Assembly: GCA_036844945.1 (NCBI GenBank)
Contig: DAIUEV010000005.1
Location: 31,892-95,891, forward strand
Reading direction: 5' to 3'
DNA from: Palsa-461 sp036844945
Lineage (GTDB): Bacteria; Actinomycetota; Acidimicrobiia; Acidimicrobiales; RAAP-2
DNA: 64,000 nucleotides
Positions 25,877-34,105 of the stretch are shown piece after piece; within the stretch, counting starts at the first letter, position 1, and every line of letters starts with the position of its first letter. Below the pieces are notes generated by a model. The model did no database searches, was not told where the DNA came from, and was given only the letters and a program-made list of their open reading frames with translations. A program made the position numbers and the translations under genes.

Positions 25877-27799
25877 ATGGGTGCCCGGTCACCTGTCAAC
25901 ATGAGCAATTCAACGTCGTTTGGAACCCGACAAACGCGCTCTACCAAGGGTCCCGAAGGTGTGTTTGTAGGTTGGGACCGAGTGAACTTGCTGCCTCATT
26001 CGTTTCGGGCACCGAGGGCAGCTTTGGTTTCCAATGGCGTCTACGGAAATGCGATTTCGCGGGCAACATGGGGATCAAGGAGGCGAGCAACGGTCCTTCT
26101 GATTCCCGCCTTTGTCGTGACCTGCTCGCTCACTGTCAGTGGTTCGACCGCCACAGCCGCATCGCGTCTGAGAGCGCCAAGTGCGCCGTCCCATGTGATC
26201 GCGAGAGCAACGGACGGCCAGGCCACGGTGAGCTGGATCGCGCCGAAGACCACGGGTAGTGCGCCCCTGAAGAGCTACATCGTCTGGGTCTTACGGAACA
26301 ACGCAGAGGGGCACTTTTCGGTGCCTTCCTCGACCACTCATACCACCGTGAACTACCTGGACGACAACGCCACCTATCGGTTCCGGGTCGCCGCGAGAAA
26401 CTCATCGAATCTGATCGGGCCAGATTCCTTGCCGTCTCGCCCGGTGACCCCTTCCCCGATCTCCCAGGTCACCAACACGCTCACCTGGGAATCGGCTCCA
26501 GAGGTGTCGGGGTCCGTCTGCACCCTGGCTCTGATGGGCGCATCGGGGTGCTTCAGCCTCCAGCAGAACTTCTTCGTGGTGCAAAGCACTCCGACAGAAG
26601 ATCGATCGCTCTTTCAAACTGGCCCTTCACTTGGCGTCTTGGCGCCGTTCTGGGTGCAGAACATGGTGATGTTCGAAAAAAACGCGGTCGGTCGATGGGT
26701 CGCGCATCCTCGAGTAGCGGTGCTCCGGGGTTTAGGGGTCCTCAAGCCAGGGGCAACCTGGCTGTGCGCGGGGTCCACGGGTTACGCCGGCTGCCAAGGA
26801 CCGGTCGGATCGGTGGTGTTGACGTTTCCGACCACCATCACCCTCAGATCGGTGGTCTCGACCGACAAGATCCGGTTCTACGACTCGCTGCTCGGACCGT
26901 CTCCGTTCTTCACCTGGACCGAAAGGCCCCCCCCTCGACCGTCGAAGACTCCGAAGGTGACCACGACCACGAAGCTCGGGAAGCCCCACTACCCCAAGTG
27001 CATCCTCAGTGGGAACGGGTGTCCGGGGGCGAACAAGCTGGGACCCCCGAACTTCTACCCCTTCAAACGGTTCAACATCGTGTGGAATCCCGATGATTCT
27101 CTCTACTTCGCGGCGCCGGAGGCAGTCCTGGTCGGGGAAGGCGGTGGCACCGCGGCGACCTTCTTCACCGGGACCCAGGGAAGCATGGGCTCTGAGCTCC
27201 GTCTGTCGAACGGCACGTCGGCAACCCAGACGGTGTGCGCTCTGTCGCCAGACAGCGCTTGGACGGCCGAGACCGGGAACTCTCTGCAATGGAGCGTCTC
27301 GAGCCGCGGGATCGCACGGTTCGAGTACCAGGCCGGTGCGTTGACCGAGGGAGTGTCCTTCCTTCCACAGAGCCTTCCTTGCCAGGACACGACTCCCCGA
27401 CCACCGATCCCGGTGAAACCACCCCGCCTCATCGAGGGGTCGTTCATCATCAAAGGAAGTTGGCACGCGACGAGTCCCAACCCAGCTCAGTTCACCGGCT
27501 GCGTGGGGTCGGGGGCATTTCGGGAGATGAAACGGTCGGTGCGAGTCGAAATCTATACAGCGACCGGTCGGGACTCGAACAGGCACTTCTCCCTTCCCTA
27601 TGGTGGTTTCATCGACGCGGCCGGCACCGGAGGCGGGTTCGTTTGTCGCTTCGCGGTCGGTGTCGTCGATCCGCTGGCGGGGAAGGTTCTTGAACTGAAG
27701 ATCGGCTCAGTGCGGCCATACCGAATCAAAGTGTCACGGGCGTTCTACGACGTCCTCGATCCGCTGGATCGACCTCACTCAACGCCCGCTCTTCCTTGA
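25877..27799 (+). CDS. Secreted protein with a fibronectin type III domain
   Basis: A 640-residue exported protein. Residues ~67-95 (RRRATVLLIPAFVVTCSLTV and an AAS site) form a signal sequence after an unusually long leader of about 65 residues. Residues ~101-190 are an FN3 domain (PSAPSHVIARATDGQATVSW, TYRFRVAARN). The remainder is beta-rich, with several Cys pairs and a Pro/Thr linker, and is unlike any family I know. It may bind surfaces or glycans. The start is uncertain: ATG 25877 fits the TACCCT box, and GTG 25982 would give a normal signal peptide. Third-position GC is lower than in the flanking genes. Confidence 0.7.
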   Translation: MGARSPVNMSNSTSFGTRQTRSTKGPEGVFVGWDRVNLLPHSFRAPRAALVSNGVYGNAISRATWGSRRRATVLLIPAFVVTCSLTVSGSTATAASRLRAPSAPSHVIARATDGQATVSWIAPKTTGSAPLKSYIVWVLRNNAEGHFSVPSSTTHTTVNYLDDNATYRFRVAARNSSNLIGPDSLPSRPVTPSPISQVTNTLTWESAPEVSGSVCTLALMGASGCFSLQQNFFVVQSTPTEDRSLFQTGPSLGVLAPFWVQNMVMFEKNAVGRWVAHPRVAVLRGLGVLKPGATWLCAGSTGYAGCQGPVGSVVLTFPTTITLRSVVSTDKIRFYDSLLGPSPFFTWTERPPPRPSKTPKVTTTTKLGKPHYPKCILSGNGCPGANKLGPPNFYPFKRFNIVWNPDDSLYFAAPEAVLVGEGGGTAATFFTGTQGSMGSELRLSNGTSATQTVCALSPDSAWTAETGNSLQWSVSSRGIARFEYQAGALTEGVSFLPQSLPCQDTTPRPPIPVKPPRLIEGSFIIKGSWHATSPNPAQFTGCVGSGAFREMKRSVRVEIYTATGRDSNRHFSLPYGGFIDAAGTGGGFVCRFAVGVVDPLAGKVLELKIGSVRPYRIKVSRAFYDVLDPLDRPHSTPALP

Positions 27800-27805
27800 C
27801 CAGGA

Positions 27806-27834
27806 ATGTCGCCCCGGCGGATCCTGGGCGACAT
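27806..27834 (+). terminator. Hairpin after the FN3 gene
   Basis: ATGTCGCC at 27806-27813 pairs exactly with GGCGACAT at 27827-27834, starting seven bases after the stop codon. There is no U-tract. The rest of the 27835-28076 gap shows nothing else. Confidence 0.5.
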
Positions 27835-28076
27835 CACCCCCAGCTCCACCCGACACGCTGAGACCAGTCGGCCCTGATCTGGGTACCGTGAGCCTTGGGC
27901 CCGGCGGTCAGCAGAGACCCGTAACTCGGTATAGGCGGGTGGCAATAGGCGGCAAGTCGGCGATCTAGGCCGGCGGCAACCTAGGACGGTCGATGAATCG
28001 CTCCCGCAGGCCGGCCGACTTCGCCTATCTCGATCCGCGAGGACCATTGCCCAGATCACATCACTGCGCAATGCAA

Positions 28077-28082
28077 TAGCGT
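28077..28082 (+). promoter_or_regulatory. TAGCGT -10 box, leaderless start
   Basis: TAGCGT ends six bases before GTG 28089. No ribosome site is present, and an ATG two bases earlier is out of frame, so the box decides the start. Confidence 0.55.
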
Positions 28083-28088
28083 CGAGAT

Positions 28089-28616
28089 GTGCCCAAAAGC
28101 TGGATCAGCGACGAGATGCGTGCGCTGGTGGGTCGGACCTTTGGGTCCCGACGAAGGTCCGTCCCGATCTCGCTTTCGGACATCCGCAAGTGGGCCATCG
28201 CCATTTACTACCCGGAAGTCCCACCTCGGTTGTTCTGGGACGAGGAATATGCCGCGACGACCTCGCACGGGGGGGTTGTTACGCCCGAAGAGTTCAACCC
28301 CTTTGCCTGGTTCACTGCCGAAGGACCTGTGATGGCACCCACGTGGGAGGGTCCGATTCGCGACTCCGGACCCGAATCAGCCTTTGGAGTCCGAAGCCCC
28401 GACACCACCTTCATCCTCAACGGTGGTATCGAAGTCTCTTACGGAGTGCGGATGAAGCCTGGCGACGTGATCACATCGAGCGAGACCACACTTCTCGACT
28501 ATCAAGAAAGGCAGAGCCGTCTCGGTCTGATGCTCATCACTCGTACCGAAGCGACTTGGACGAATCAGAACGATCAGACGGTGAAGGTCATACGAGCCAT
28601 AGGGATTCGCTACTAG
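28089..28616 (+). CDS. MaoC-like N-terminal dehydratase subunit (hot-dog fold)
   Basis: A 175-residue protein of the FAS1 dehydratase/HadA-like N-terminal type: DIRKWAIAIYYPEVPPRLFWD near the N-terminus and a C-terminal strand pair GLMLITRTEATWTNQNDQ. These subunits form the structural hot-dog half that pairs with a catalytic MaoC partner, here encoded by the next gene, whose GTG overlaps this stop by one base (TAGTG). Together they probably hydrate an enoyl-CoA to a 3-hydroxyacyl-CoA. The start is set by the TAGCGT box. Confidence 0.82.
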   Translation: MPKSWISDEMRALVGRTFGSRRRSVPISLSDIRKWAIAIYYPEVPPRLFWDEEYAATTSHGGVVTPEEFNPFAWFTAEGPVMAPTWEGPIRDSGPESAFGVRSPDTTFILNGGIEVSYGVRMKPGDVITSSETTLLDYQERQSRLGLMLITRTEATWTNQNDQTVKVIRAIGIRY

Positions 28617-29059
28617 TGCAGATCGAGGTAGGCCAAGACATACCGACGTTTGAACGCATGTCCGGCTTCCATGCGTGGAATCGGTTTGCTGCGGTGAACG
28701 ACGAGTTCGTTCCGATTCACATGGACGATGACGCCGGAAGGCGTGCTGGCAATCCGGGCGCATTTGGCATGGGGAACCTCCAGTTCGCCTACCTCCACGC
28801 GGCGTTGCGCCAATGGATTGGAGACGATGGGCAGATCCTGGAAGTCGCTTGTCAGTTCCGCGCGCCAAACCTCCGTGGACTCACGACGATCACACGCGGA
28901 AGGATTGTGGCACTTCGCGACCAAGGCAGGGAGACAGTCGTTGACCTCGAGGTATGGACTGAGACAGAGGAAGGCACTGTGATGGCGCCAGGATCGGCGA
29001 CCGTCATGGTGCCCAAGTCGGTTTCAGAAGGGTGGGCCGTAGAGGACCTGAACCTCTAA
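28616..29059 (+). CDS. MaoC-family enoyl-CoA hydratase, C-terminus formed by att repeat
   Basis: A 147-residue hot-dog protein. Hydratase-2 residues are visible as AAVNDEFVPIHMDDDAGRRAG (Asp/His of the D-x(4-5)-H catalytic pair) followed by GMGNLQFAYLHAALRQWIG. It forms the active half of a two-subunit hydratase with the upstream gene. The last nine residues, GWAVEDLNL, are encoded inside the displaced tRNA-Val sequence at 29032-29075, so the natural end of the gene has been replaced or extended by integration. Whether this affects activity is unknown. It shares codon style with the preceding gene. Confidence 0.82.
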   Translation: MQIEVGQDIPTFERMSGFHAWNRFAAVNDEFVPIHMDDDAGRRAGNPGAFGMGNLQFAYLHAALRQWIGDDGQILEVACQFRAPNLRGLTTITRGRIVALRDQGRETVVDLEVWTETEEGTVMAPGSATVMVPKSVSEGWAVEDLNL

Positions 29060-29075
29060 TCGCCTTGCGCGTCAC
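29032..29075 (-). repeat. Displaced tRNA-Val 3' half, copy A (att scar)
   Basis: On the minus strand this reads from the anticodon loop to the 3' end of the tRNA-Val gene at 34402-34474, with several substitutions and one extra base. It is the outermost and most decayed of three copies and marks the chromosome-distal end of the island. The MaoC stop codon lies inside it. Confidence 0.75.
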
Positions 29076-29212
29076 TTTCGTGGCTGTCGTGGAGTCCGAA
29101 GAGATTTGGAGAGTCTGGCGAGGTCAGGAGGGGTGCCCACTCCCCCACATGTGGTCTAGTTGGGTCCTGAGATTGGTGGTCGCGTTGACTTACGTTGACA
29201 AATCCGTTGACA
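29076..29212. repeat. Element arm L1, copy 1
   Basis: About 135 bases next to core A that align with 31896-32032 next to core C. Landmarks are a gagtctg block, the tgtggtctagtt block and the shared gttgacaaatccgttgaca. On the minus strand both copies contain a frame ending in SGPN and a TAG stop, possibly the tail of a lost integrase gene. Confidence 0.65.
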
Positions 29213-29312
29213 CGGGCGCGCCGTACAAGTGCCCGAGAGGGCACGGAAAGCCGCCCCAATGCCATTGCCGCCCGACCTTGACGGCCGCACTCGTGTGAAC
29301 GTGGAATCCACG

Positions 29313-30557
29313 ATGCACGAACAGGTACCCACACCAACATCGCTCGGAATCGATGAAGGGGTAAGCGGGGCCGCTTCGACGGAATCGAACGTCACCGAGG
29401 TCATGGAGACCGCAGGTCGTTTCCGCGTCTACCTCGGCGCTGCACCCGGGGTCGGGAAGACCTTCGCGATGTTAAGCGAGGGCCACCGTCGGCTTGAAGA
29501 CGGAATCGACGTCGTGGTCGGCTACGCCGAGTGTCACGGCCGGCCACCCACGGAAGCACTGCTCGATGGGCTTGAAGTCGTCCCGTATCGCGAGGTTGTC
29601 TATCGAGGTACGCGCATTCAGGAAATGAATCTGGACGCAGTCCTCTTGCGAAAGCCAGGACTTGCCCTCGTCGATGAACTCGCGCACACGATCGTGCCCG
29701 GCACGGGGAAGTACAAGAAGCGGTGGCAGGAGGTAGTCGAGCTTCTTGAGGCGGGGATCAATGTCCTCACGACAGTCAACATCCAGCACCTTGCGAGCAT
29801 TGCGGATGCAGTTGAACAGTTGACGGGAGCGCCGGTGCACGAACGCGTGCCGGATTCGGTGGTGCGCAGAGCCGACCAGATAGAGCTGGTCGATTCCTCT
29901 CCCGAGCAGCTTCGCCGACGACTGCTCGACGGAAAGATCTACTCACCTCAGATGGTTCCACAGGCTCTGAACCACTTCTTCCGATCTGACAACCTCATTG
30001 CGCTTCGTGAACTCGCTTTCCGATTCCTTGCCGACGAGCCGGAAGACGAGCTGCTCGAATTCCTCAGCCGTCAGCAGAGCGGAGTGGCCTGGGAGCCAAC
30101 CGAGCGCATCATGGTGGCCGTAACCGGCGCGCCTGGTACCGAAGCTGTGTTACGTCGCGCCGCGCGTATCGCCGCCAGACTCCAGGGCGAGCTCCATGTT
30201 GTCCATGTCGTGATCGGCGATGACGCGACCCGCTCCGACAATGACTCTCTCGACGATCTACGTCTTGTGGCTACTGAGGTTGGAGCGCGCTGGGTTGAGT
30301 TACGAGGCGATGACATTGCTCAGATGATCATCCAATTCGCGCGCGATACGCGCATTACCCAGGTCGTGCTCGGCTCCCGTCAGCACAGCCGATGGTGGAA
30401 AATGCTACGCGGTGGATCGATTGCCCAGAGAGTCCAACGCATGGCCATCGCCGCCGGGATCGACGTGCACATCATCGTGAGACACGAGGTGCCACTCGAA
30501 GTGAGCGAGATCGCGACGGGGTCCGACGGTGTCAGATCGCGGGTGAGCAAAGGGTGA
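29313..30557 (+). CDS. KdpD N-terminal sensor plus universal-stress domain, no kinase
   Basis: A 414-residue protein. Residues ~36-245 are the KdpD sensor domain, with Walker A GAAPGVGKT at 42-50 and the LALVDELAH Walker-B-like segment. Residues ~255-385 are a Usp domain (RIMVAVTGAPGTEAVLRRAA, ITQVVLGSRQHSRWW). The four membrane helices and histidine kinase that follow in full KdpD (about 890 residues in E. coli) are absent. Stand-alone forms could sense K+, c-di-AMP or ATP and modulate another KdpDE system; no kdp gene is in the window. The ATG at 29313 is chosen; GTG 29298 is also open. It is the only large cargo of att module 1. Confidence 0.85.
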   Translation: MHEQVPTPTSLGIDEGVSGAASTESNVTEVMETAGRFRVYLGAAPGVGKTFAMLSEGHRRLEDGIDVVVGYAECHGRPPTEALLDGLEVVPYREVVYRGTRIQEMNLDAVLLRKPGLALVDELAHTIVPGTGKYKKRWQEVVELLEAGINVLTTVNIQHLASIADAVEQLTGAPVHERVPDSVVRRADQIELVDSSPEQLRRRLLDGKIYSPQMVPQALNHFFRSDNLIALRELAFRFLADEPEDELLEFLSRQQSGVAWEPTERIMVAVTGAPGTEAVLRRAARIAARLQGELHVVHVVIGDDATRSDNDSLDDLRLVATEVGARWVELRGDDIAQMIIQFARDTRITQVVLGSRQHSRWWKMLRGGSIAQRVQRMAIAAGIDVHIIVRHEVPLEVSEIATGSDGVRSRVSKG

Positions 30558-30857
30558 CCGACGAAGTTGTCTCAGGGGATCTTCACGAGGTTTGTGGTTG
30601 AGGACCCCGAGATCAGATCAGGCTCGGGCACAATTGATGCCGTCGACGAGGGTGCTATTCCAATCGAAGGCACGGCTCAAAAGGCTGATTCGGTCCCGAA
30701 CAGAAGTCTTCCTCTCTTCGGAACGAGCCTTGTCATCTCCCCCAGAACCCTGTGGGGAGCTTCTCCAGGGCGGTAACAAAAGGGCGTTCTGGGCGCCTGA
30801 GTCGGCGGTGACCCAGGCGACGATTTGCGATCTCCTATCCCAAGACCTGGTCAGAGT

Positions 30858-30901
30858 GTGGGCCGTAGAGGGACTCGAACCTCTGACCCCTTACGCGTCA
30901 T
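30858..30901 (-). repeat. Displaced tRNA-Val 3' half, copy B (att scar)
   Basis: Matches the tRNA-Val 3' half with one inserted G and one substitution. The 14 bases before it (30844-30857) are identical to 34387-34400 next to the intact tRNA, giving a 27-base identical run across arm and core. The flank on the other side is unlike arms A and C. The gap 30558-31114 holds no gene apart from this scar. Confidence 0.75.
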
Positions 30902-31114
30902 CGACGCGGAGGGTCGACCTGACTATCCCTGACTGCCCCTGTTGTCCCTCCTTTGGGCAGGTCAACGGCGAAGTCGACTCGAAGGTGCACCTGACGCCGC
31001 TGGCGCATTTCTCGCTGCGTTGCTCCCCCGGTTGTTCCCCCACTCGCGGCTTGACCCCCCACAGAGGGCGCCGACGATGTCCACCGGTTCACAAATCGAT
31101 GCCAACCTGTCAGA

Positions 31115-31723
31115 GTGATATCCCGATCCGATTCGCAGCCTGCCCTGGCGATCTCCGCAAATGTCTTTACCGCTCTCGTCATGGCAGTCGTGCTGTTCGT
31201 AACCGCGGTGGAAGTGCCGGCCGGGGCCAGCACGGTCACATCGCCCAAGTCCCTCGCAAAGGACCTTCTGACTGCTTCCGACGCGAAGAAGGCCGGTTTC
31301 ACCACCGCGTCGGAAAAGGTGTCCACCACCTCCAAGACCGGCGAGAAGTCCTGTCCAAATGGTGCACAGGAGGCGTTTGAGAGCGCTTCGGGCCAGATGG
31401 GTGTGCTTTCGGAGGCGGTGGCCTGCACCACCAGCAAGGCGGCGGCTGCGCTTCTGAACGGCCTCCGGTCAGGGATCTCGGGAACCTCAGCCACCCCACC
31501 GAAGCGACTGGGTTCTTCGGCGATCGAGCGGAGTGGCGGTGGCTCGACCTATGCAATCTATTGGCAGCGGGGCAAGACCTTGGAGTTGGTGGCCCTCAAC
31601 ACCAACATTCCGGCCACGAGTAGCACGTCCACGAGCACCACACTCGCCACGCCGCCGATCACTCCAGCCCAGCAGAAGATCTTGTCAACTTTGGCTGTCG
31701 ACCAAGACACATCGCACAGATGA
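31115..31723 (+). CDS. Secreted protein of unknown function
   Basis: A 202-residue protein with a signal sequence (residues ~12-38, ALVMAVVLFVTAVEVPAGAS), a mature part with two Cys about 30 residues apart (GEKSCPNGAQ, SEAVACTTSK) and a Ser/Thr-rich tail (ATSSTSTSTTLATPPITP). The mature part faintly resembles sensor domains of mycobacterial-type exported proteins, but I cannot name a family. The GTG at 31115 lacks a clear ribosome site or -10 box. It is the sole cargo of att module 2. Confidence 0.55.
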   Translation: MISRSDSQPALAISANVFTALVMAVVLFVTAVEVPAGASTVTSPKSLAKDLLTASDAKKAGFTTASEKVSTTSKTGEKSCPNGAQEAFESASGQMGVLSEAVACTTSKAAAALLNGLRSGISGTSATPPKRLGSSAIERSGGGSTYAIYWQRGKTLELVALNTNIPATSSTSTSTTLATPPITPAQQKILSTLAVDQDTSHR

Positions 31724-31852
31724 TCGGCCCGCCCCCGCCGCCCCTCGCTGGCTGGCTGGCCCCGGGCGTCGCCGCCCCGCCTCGTCGTCCCCGCTTTCGG
31801 CCCGTTCCTGGGCCCCCCCTCTCTCTCCCGGACAAGCTGAGTGGGCCGTAGA

Positions 31853-31895
31853 GTGGGCCGTAGAGGACTCGAACCTCTGACCCCTTGCGCGTCAT
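31853..31895 (-). repeat. Displaced tRNA-Val 3' half, copy C (att scar)
   Basis: All 43 bases are identical to 34401-34443 of the intact tRNA-Val gene, so this is the youngest or best-kept scar. Just before it the first twelve bases occur a second time (31841-31852), a small tandem duplication. The remaining gap 31724-31840 shows nothing else. Confidence 0.85.
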
Positions 31896-32032
31896 TTTCG
31901 TGCTGTCGACGAGGCTGGTGTGGTTCAAAGGAGTCTGAGCATGTCGGGAGGGGCGGGTGACTCCCCCGGCTGTGGTCTAGTTCGGTCCCGAGAGGGTGGT
32001 CTTACGAAGTTGCGTTGACAAATCCGTTGACA
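31896..32032. repeat. Element arm L1, copy 2
   Basis: Homologous to 29076-29212 next to core A. Shared landmarks include gagtctg, tgtggtctagtt and gttgacaaatccgttgaca, with small indels between. This shows that modules 1 and 3 come from the same element type. From here to 32178 no gene is evident. Confidence 0.65.
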
Positions 32033-32178
32033 AATTGGAGGGCCTCCGATGAATGCGGCCGCGGCTTCGCCATCGAATGGGAGTTCGACTCCACCGCAGC
32101 TCCGACCCTCCGTTGGCTTGGAGCGCGAGACAGATCGTTATGGCCAGTCCAACCGCCGACTCGGAACGTCTCAGCGGC

Positions 32179-32562
32179 CTAGTCAACGGTGACGTAGACG
32201 TCGCCGTCGCGGACGGTCGCTGACAGCGTGTCCAGGCCGCGTCGCCTGCGGCCCAGCCCGATCACCGACCGCGACCAGTTCGGCATCCGCCGTCCTGCGA
32301 AGCCGGTGACCCATTCGAGGTTTTCCCCGGTACCGATGTTGAACCGTGAGTTGTGCCATGGGCACTGCACTACGCCATCCTCGTACCTCAACCCACCGGG
32401 ACCGCGGGTGAGCGAGAAACCCAGATGCGGGCATCGGTTGCGGGCAACGTGGACCTCGTTGGCCTTGCGCGCGACGATCAGCCGGTGCCCGTCGGCCTCG
32501 ACCCCGGTCAGTCCGCCATCGGGGAAGTCGGAGAGCGATCCGACCCGGACCTCAGTAGCCAT
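32179..32562 (-). CDS. Rieske [2Fe-2S] ferredoxin-type protein
   Basis: A 127-residue protein with both Rieske cluster boxes: Cys44-Pro-His46 (CPHLGFS) and Cys67-Pro-Trp-His70 (CPWHNS). It could donate electrons to an oxygenase or act as a stand-alone redox protein. Members like this often end with a strand such as DGDVYVTVD, as here. The ATG at 32562 follows a gaggagaggggaa site, 15 bases behind the methyltransferase gene, so both are in one operon. It is cargo of att module 3. Confidence 0.85.
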   Translation of the reverse strand: MATEVRVGSLSDFPDGGLTGVEADGHRLIVARKANEVHVARNRCPHLGFSLTRGPGGLRYEDGVVQCPWHNSRFNIGTGENLEWVTGFAGRRMPNWSRSVIGLGRRRRGLDTLSATVRDGDVYVTVD

Positions 32563-32577
32563 TTCCCCTCTCCTCGG

Positions 32578-33528
32578 TCACTGCCGTGCCGACGAAGCAG
32601 ACAGAGTGTTACCTTCGTTCCGCGTGCCGAGTACGACATGGTAGAGCCTAGATCCCCGGTCCACTCGATGTAGCGGGGCAAAGTATCGGTCGCCGGCTTC
32701 CTTCGTCGACACGTCACGCATCAAGTCGAACCCGCGATCGTTTAGAAAATCCTGAACCTCCTCCGGACAGAGGCCAAAGATCCACGGCTCGCCCCGCTTC
32801 TGCACTCCTCGAAGCCACCTTTTCGCCTCAGGAAAGGCGGCTGGTCCGTCCGTGAGGACGGCACAATCGATATAGGTGAAGATCAGACAGTCCTTGGCAT
32901 GGCTGATCCGCCGAATCGCAGCCAGAGTCGCGTCTACAGCCTGTTCCGAGAGGTACTGCGTGACCCCCTCCCAGAGAAAGAGGCTCGACTTCTCAGCCCG
33001 GAACCCTGAACTGAGCAGTGCCCGGGAAAGATCTTCGTTCTCGAAGTCGACTGGTACAAAAGCAACCGAGCGAGACCATTCTCCTGCCACTCGCTGCATG
33101 ACTGTCCTCTTGGAGTCCTGGGTGTCGGGATGATCGACCTCGAAGACACGGCCAGCCACGAAGCACCTGAGCCGGTACGGCCGAGTGTCGTAGCCGGCAC
33201 CGAGGATCACGACTTGGTCGATGGATGGCGTTAGCTCCTCGATGAGATCGTCGATCAGCCTCGTCCGGGCGATGGCCGAGGCACGGGGGCCGGGTCCAGC
33301 GATGCGGTCATACGCCGCCTCGACCACCCGGCGAACGGGCCCAACCCGGCAGGCGGCCAGGGCTGCACGCCAGGAGGGAGACACGAAAAGCCGCGCATAC
33401 GGATCTTCGAATAGCCGCTTCCGAGGGCGACGGGATGACTCGAGGCCACGCTGGACCGCCATCAGCGCGGCGGTGCGACTGGCATGTGCATAGCTTCGAG
33501 AGCTTGTGACCGATCGCCGGAGCGGCAT
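32578..33528 (-). CDS. PPM-type (leucine carboxyl methyltransferase family) SAM methyltransferase
   Basis: A 316-residue methyltransferase. VVILGAGYDTRPYRL is the family's SAM motif, with LFLWEGVTQYL and the EDPYARLFVS opening also characteristic. Actinobacterial members, often called class I SAM-dependent methyltransferase, O-methylate polyketides or unknown small molecules. The ATG at 33528 is right beside the divergent TetR promoter; the upstream extension is antisense to tetR. It is co-transcribed with the Rieske gene and probably repressed by the neighbouring TetR protein. Confidence 0.83.
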   Translation of the reverse strand: MPLRRSVTSSRSYAHASRTAALMAVQRGLESSRRPRKRLFEDPYARLFVSPSWRAALAACRVGPVRRVVEAAYDRIAGPGPRASAIARTRLIDDLIEELTPSIDQVVILGAGYDTRPYRLRCFVAGRVFEVDHPDTQDSKRTVMQRVAGEWSRSVAFVPVDFENEDLSRALLSSGFRAEKSSLFLWEGVTQYLSEQAVDATLAAIRRISHAKDCLIFTYIDCAVLTDGPAAFPEAKRWLRGVQKRGEPWIFGLCPEEVQDFLNDRGFDLMRDVSTKEAGDRYFAPLHRVDRGSRLYHVVLGTRNEGNTLSASSARQ

Positions 33529-33553
33529 ATGTATATATAATATACTAAGTCCT
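33529..33553. promoter_or_regulatory. 25-base AT-rich divergent promoter/operator
   Basis: Between the two divergent starts lies GTATATATAATATAC (33531-33545), an exact inverted repeat of six-base arms around ATA. On the plus strand TATACT (33541-33546) ends seven bases before the TetR ATG; on the minus strand TATTAT (33542-33537) ends eight bases before the methyltransferase ATG. A TetR dimer bound here would block both promoters. Confidence 0.65.
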
Positions 33554-34105
33554 ATGGGACGGCCAGCGCGGATCGATCGCGACCAGGTCCTCGCCGGCGC
33601 CCTGGCGCTCGCCGACGAAGAAGGCCTCGACGCACTGACCATGAGCGCCCTGGCCGAGCGTCTGGGAGTCACACCAATGGCCCTGTACCGACACGTGGCC
33701 AACAAGGCCGACCTGCTCGACGGGGTGGTGGAGTTGCTGCTAACGGAGTTCCCGCCTCCGCCGTCGGAACTTCCGTGGCCCGAACGCCTAGCGACACTCT
33801 CCGGGAACATTCGGGAATCTGCCCGACGCCATCCGAGTGTCTTCCCTCTGCTCCTACAACGTCCTGCCGCCACGGCTCAAGCCCGGCGCACTCGGCAAGG
33901 GGTGTACGTGGCCTTGGAGGATGCCGGAGTGCCCACTGACCGGATCGCACTTGTTGAGCGTCTGATCAGCACAGCCATCCTCGGCTTTGCTGTCAGCGAG
34001 GTCGGCGGGCGGTTCCGTAACCGCTCCCGGCGCCAGCTCGACTTAGACTTCGAGGTCCTTCAGACTGTCCTTGGTCGATTCATCGAGTCAGAGATGTCAG
34101 GCTAA
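33554..34105 (+). CDS. TetR-family transcriptional regulator
   Basis: A 183-residue repressor-type protein. The N-terminal helix-turn-helix is plain (LDALTMSALAERLGVTPMALYRHVANKADLL) and the C-terminal ligand-binding helices end in LQTVLGRFIESEMSG. The start ATG is fixed by the TATACT box and by the family N-terminus GRPARIDRDQVLAGAL. It probably controls itself and the divergent methyltransferase-Rieske operon through the palindrome between them. The ligand is unknown. It is cargo of att module 3. Confidence 0.88.
   Translation: MGRPARIDRDQVLAGALALADEEGLDALTMSALAERLGVTPMALYRHVANKADLLDGVVELLLTEFPPPPSELPWPERLATLSGNIRESARRHPSVFPLLLQRPAATAQARRTRQGVYVALEDAGVPTDRIALVERLISTAILGFAVSEVGGRFRNRSRRQLDLDFEVLQTVLGRFIESEMSG

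Noticed and set aside
29229..29244. GTGCCC-gaga-GGGCAC hairpin as a terminator, and GTG 29229 as the start of the KdpD-like gene
   Set aside because: The stem has only six pairs, and the GTG lies inside it with no homology until residue ~36 of the shorter form.
31533..31880. A 115-codon frame ending WAVEDSNL
   Set aside because: It overlaps the secreted-protein gene in another frame and runs into att core C; the ending only shows what the core encodes.
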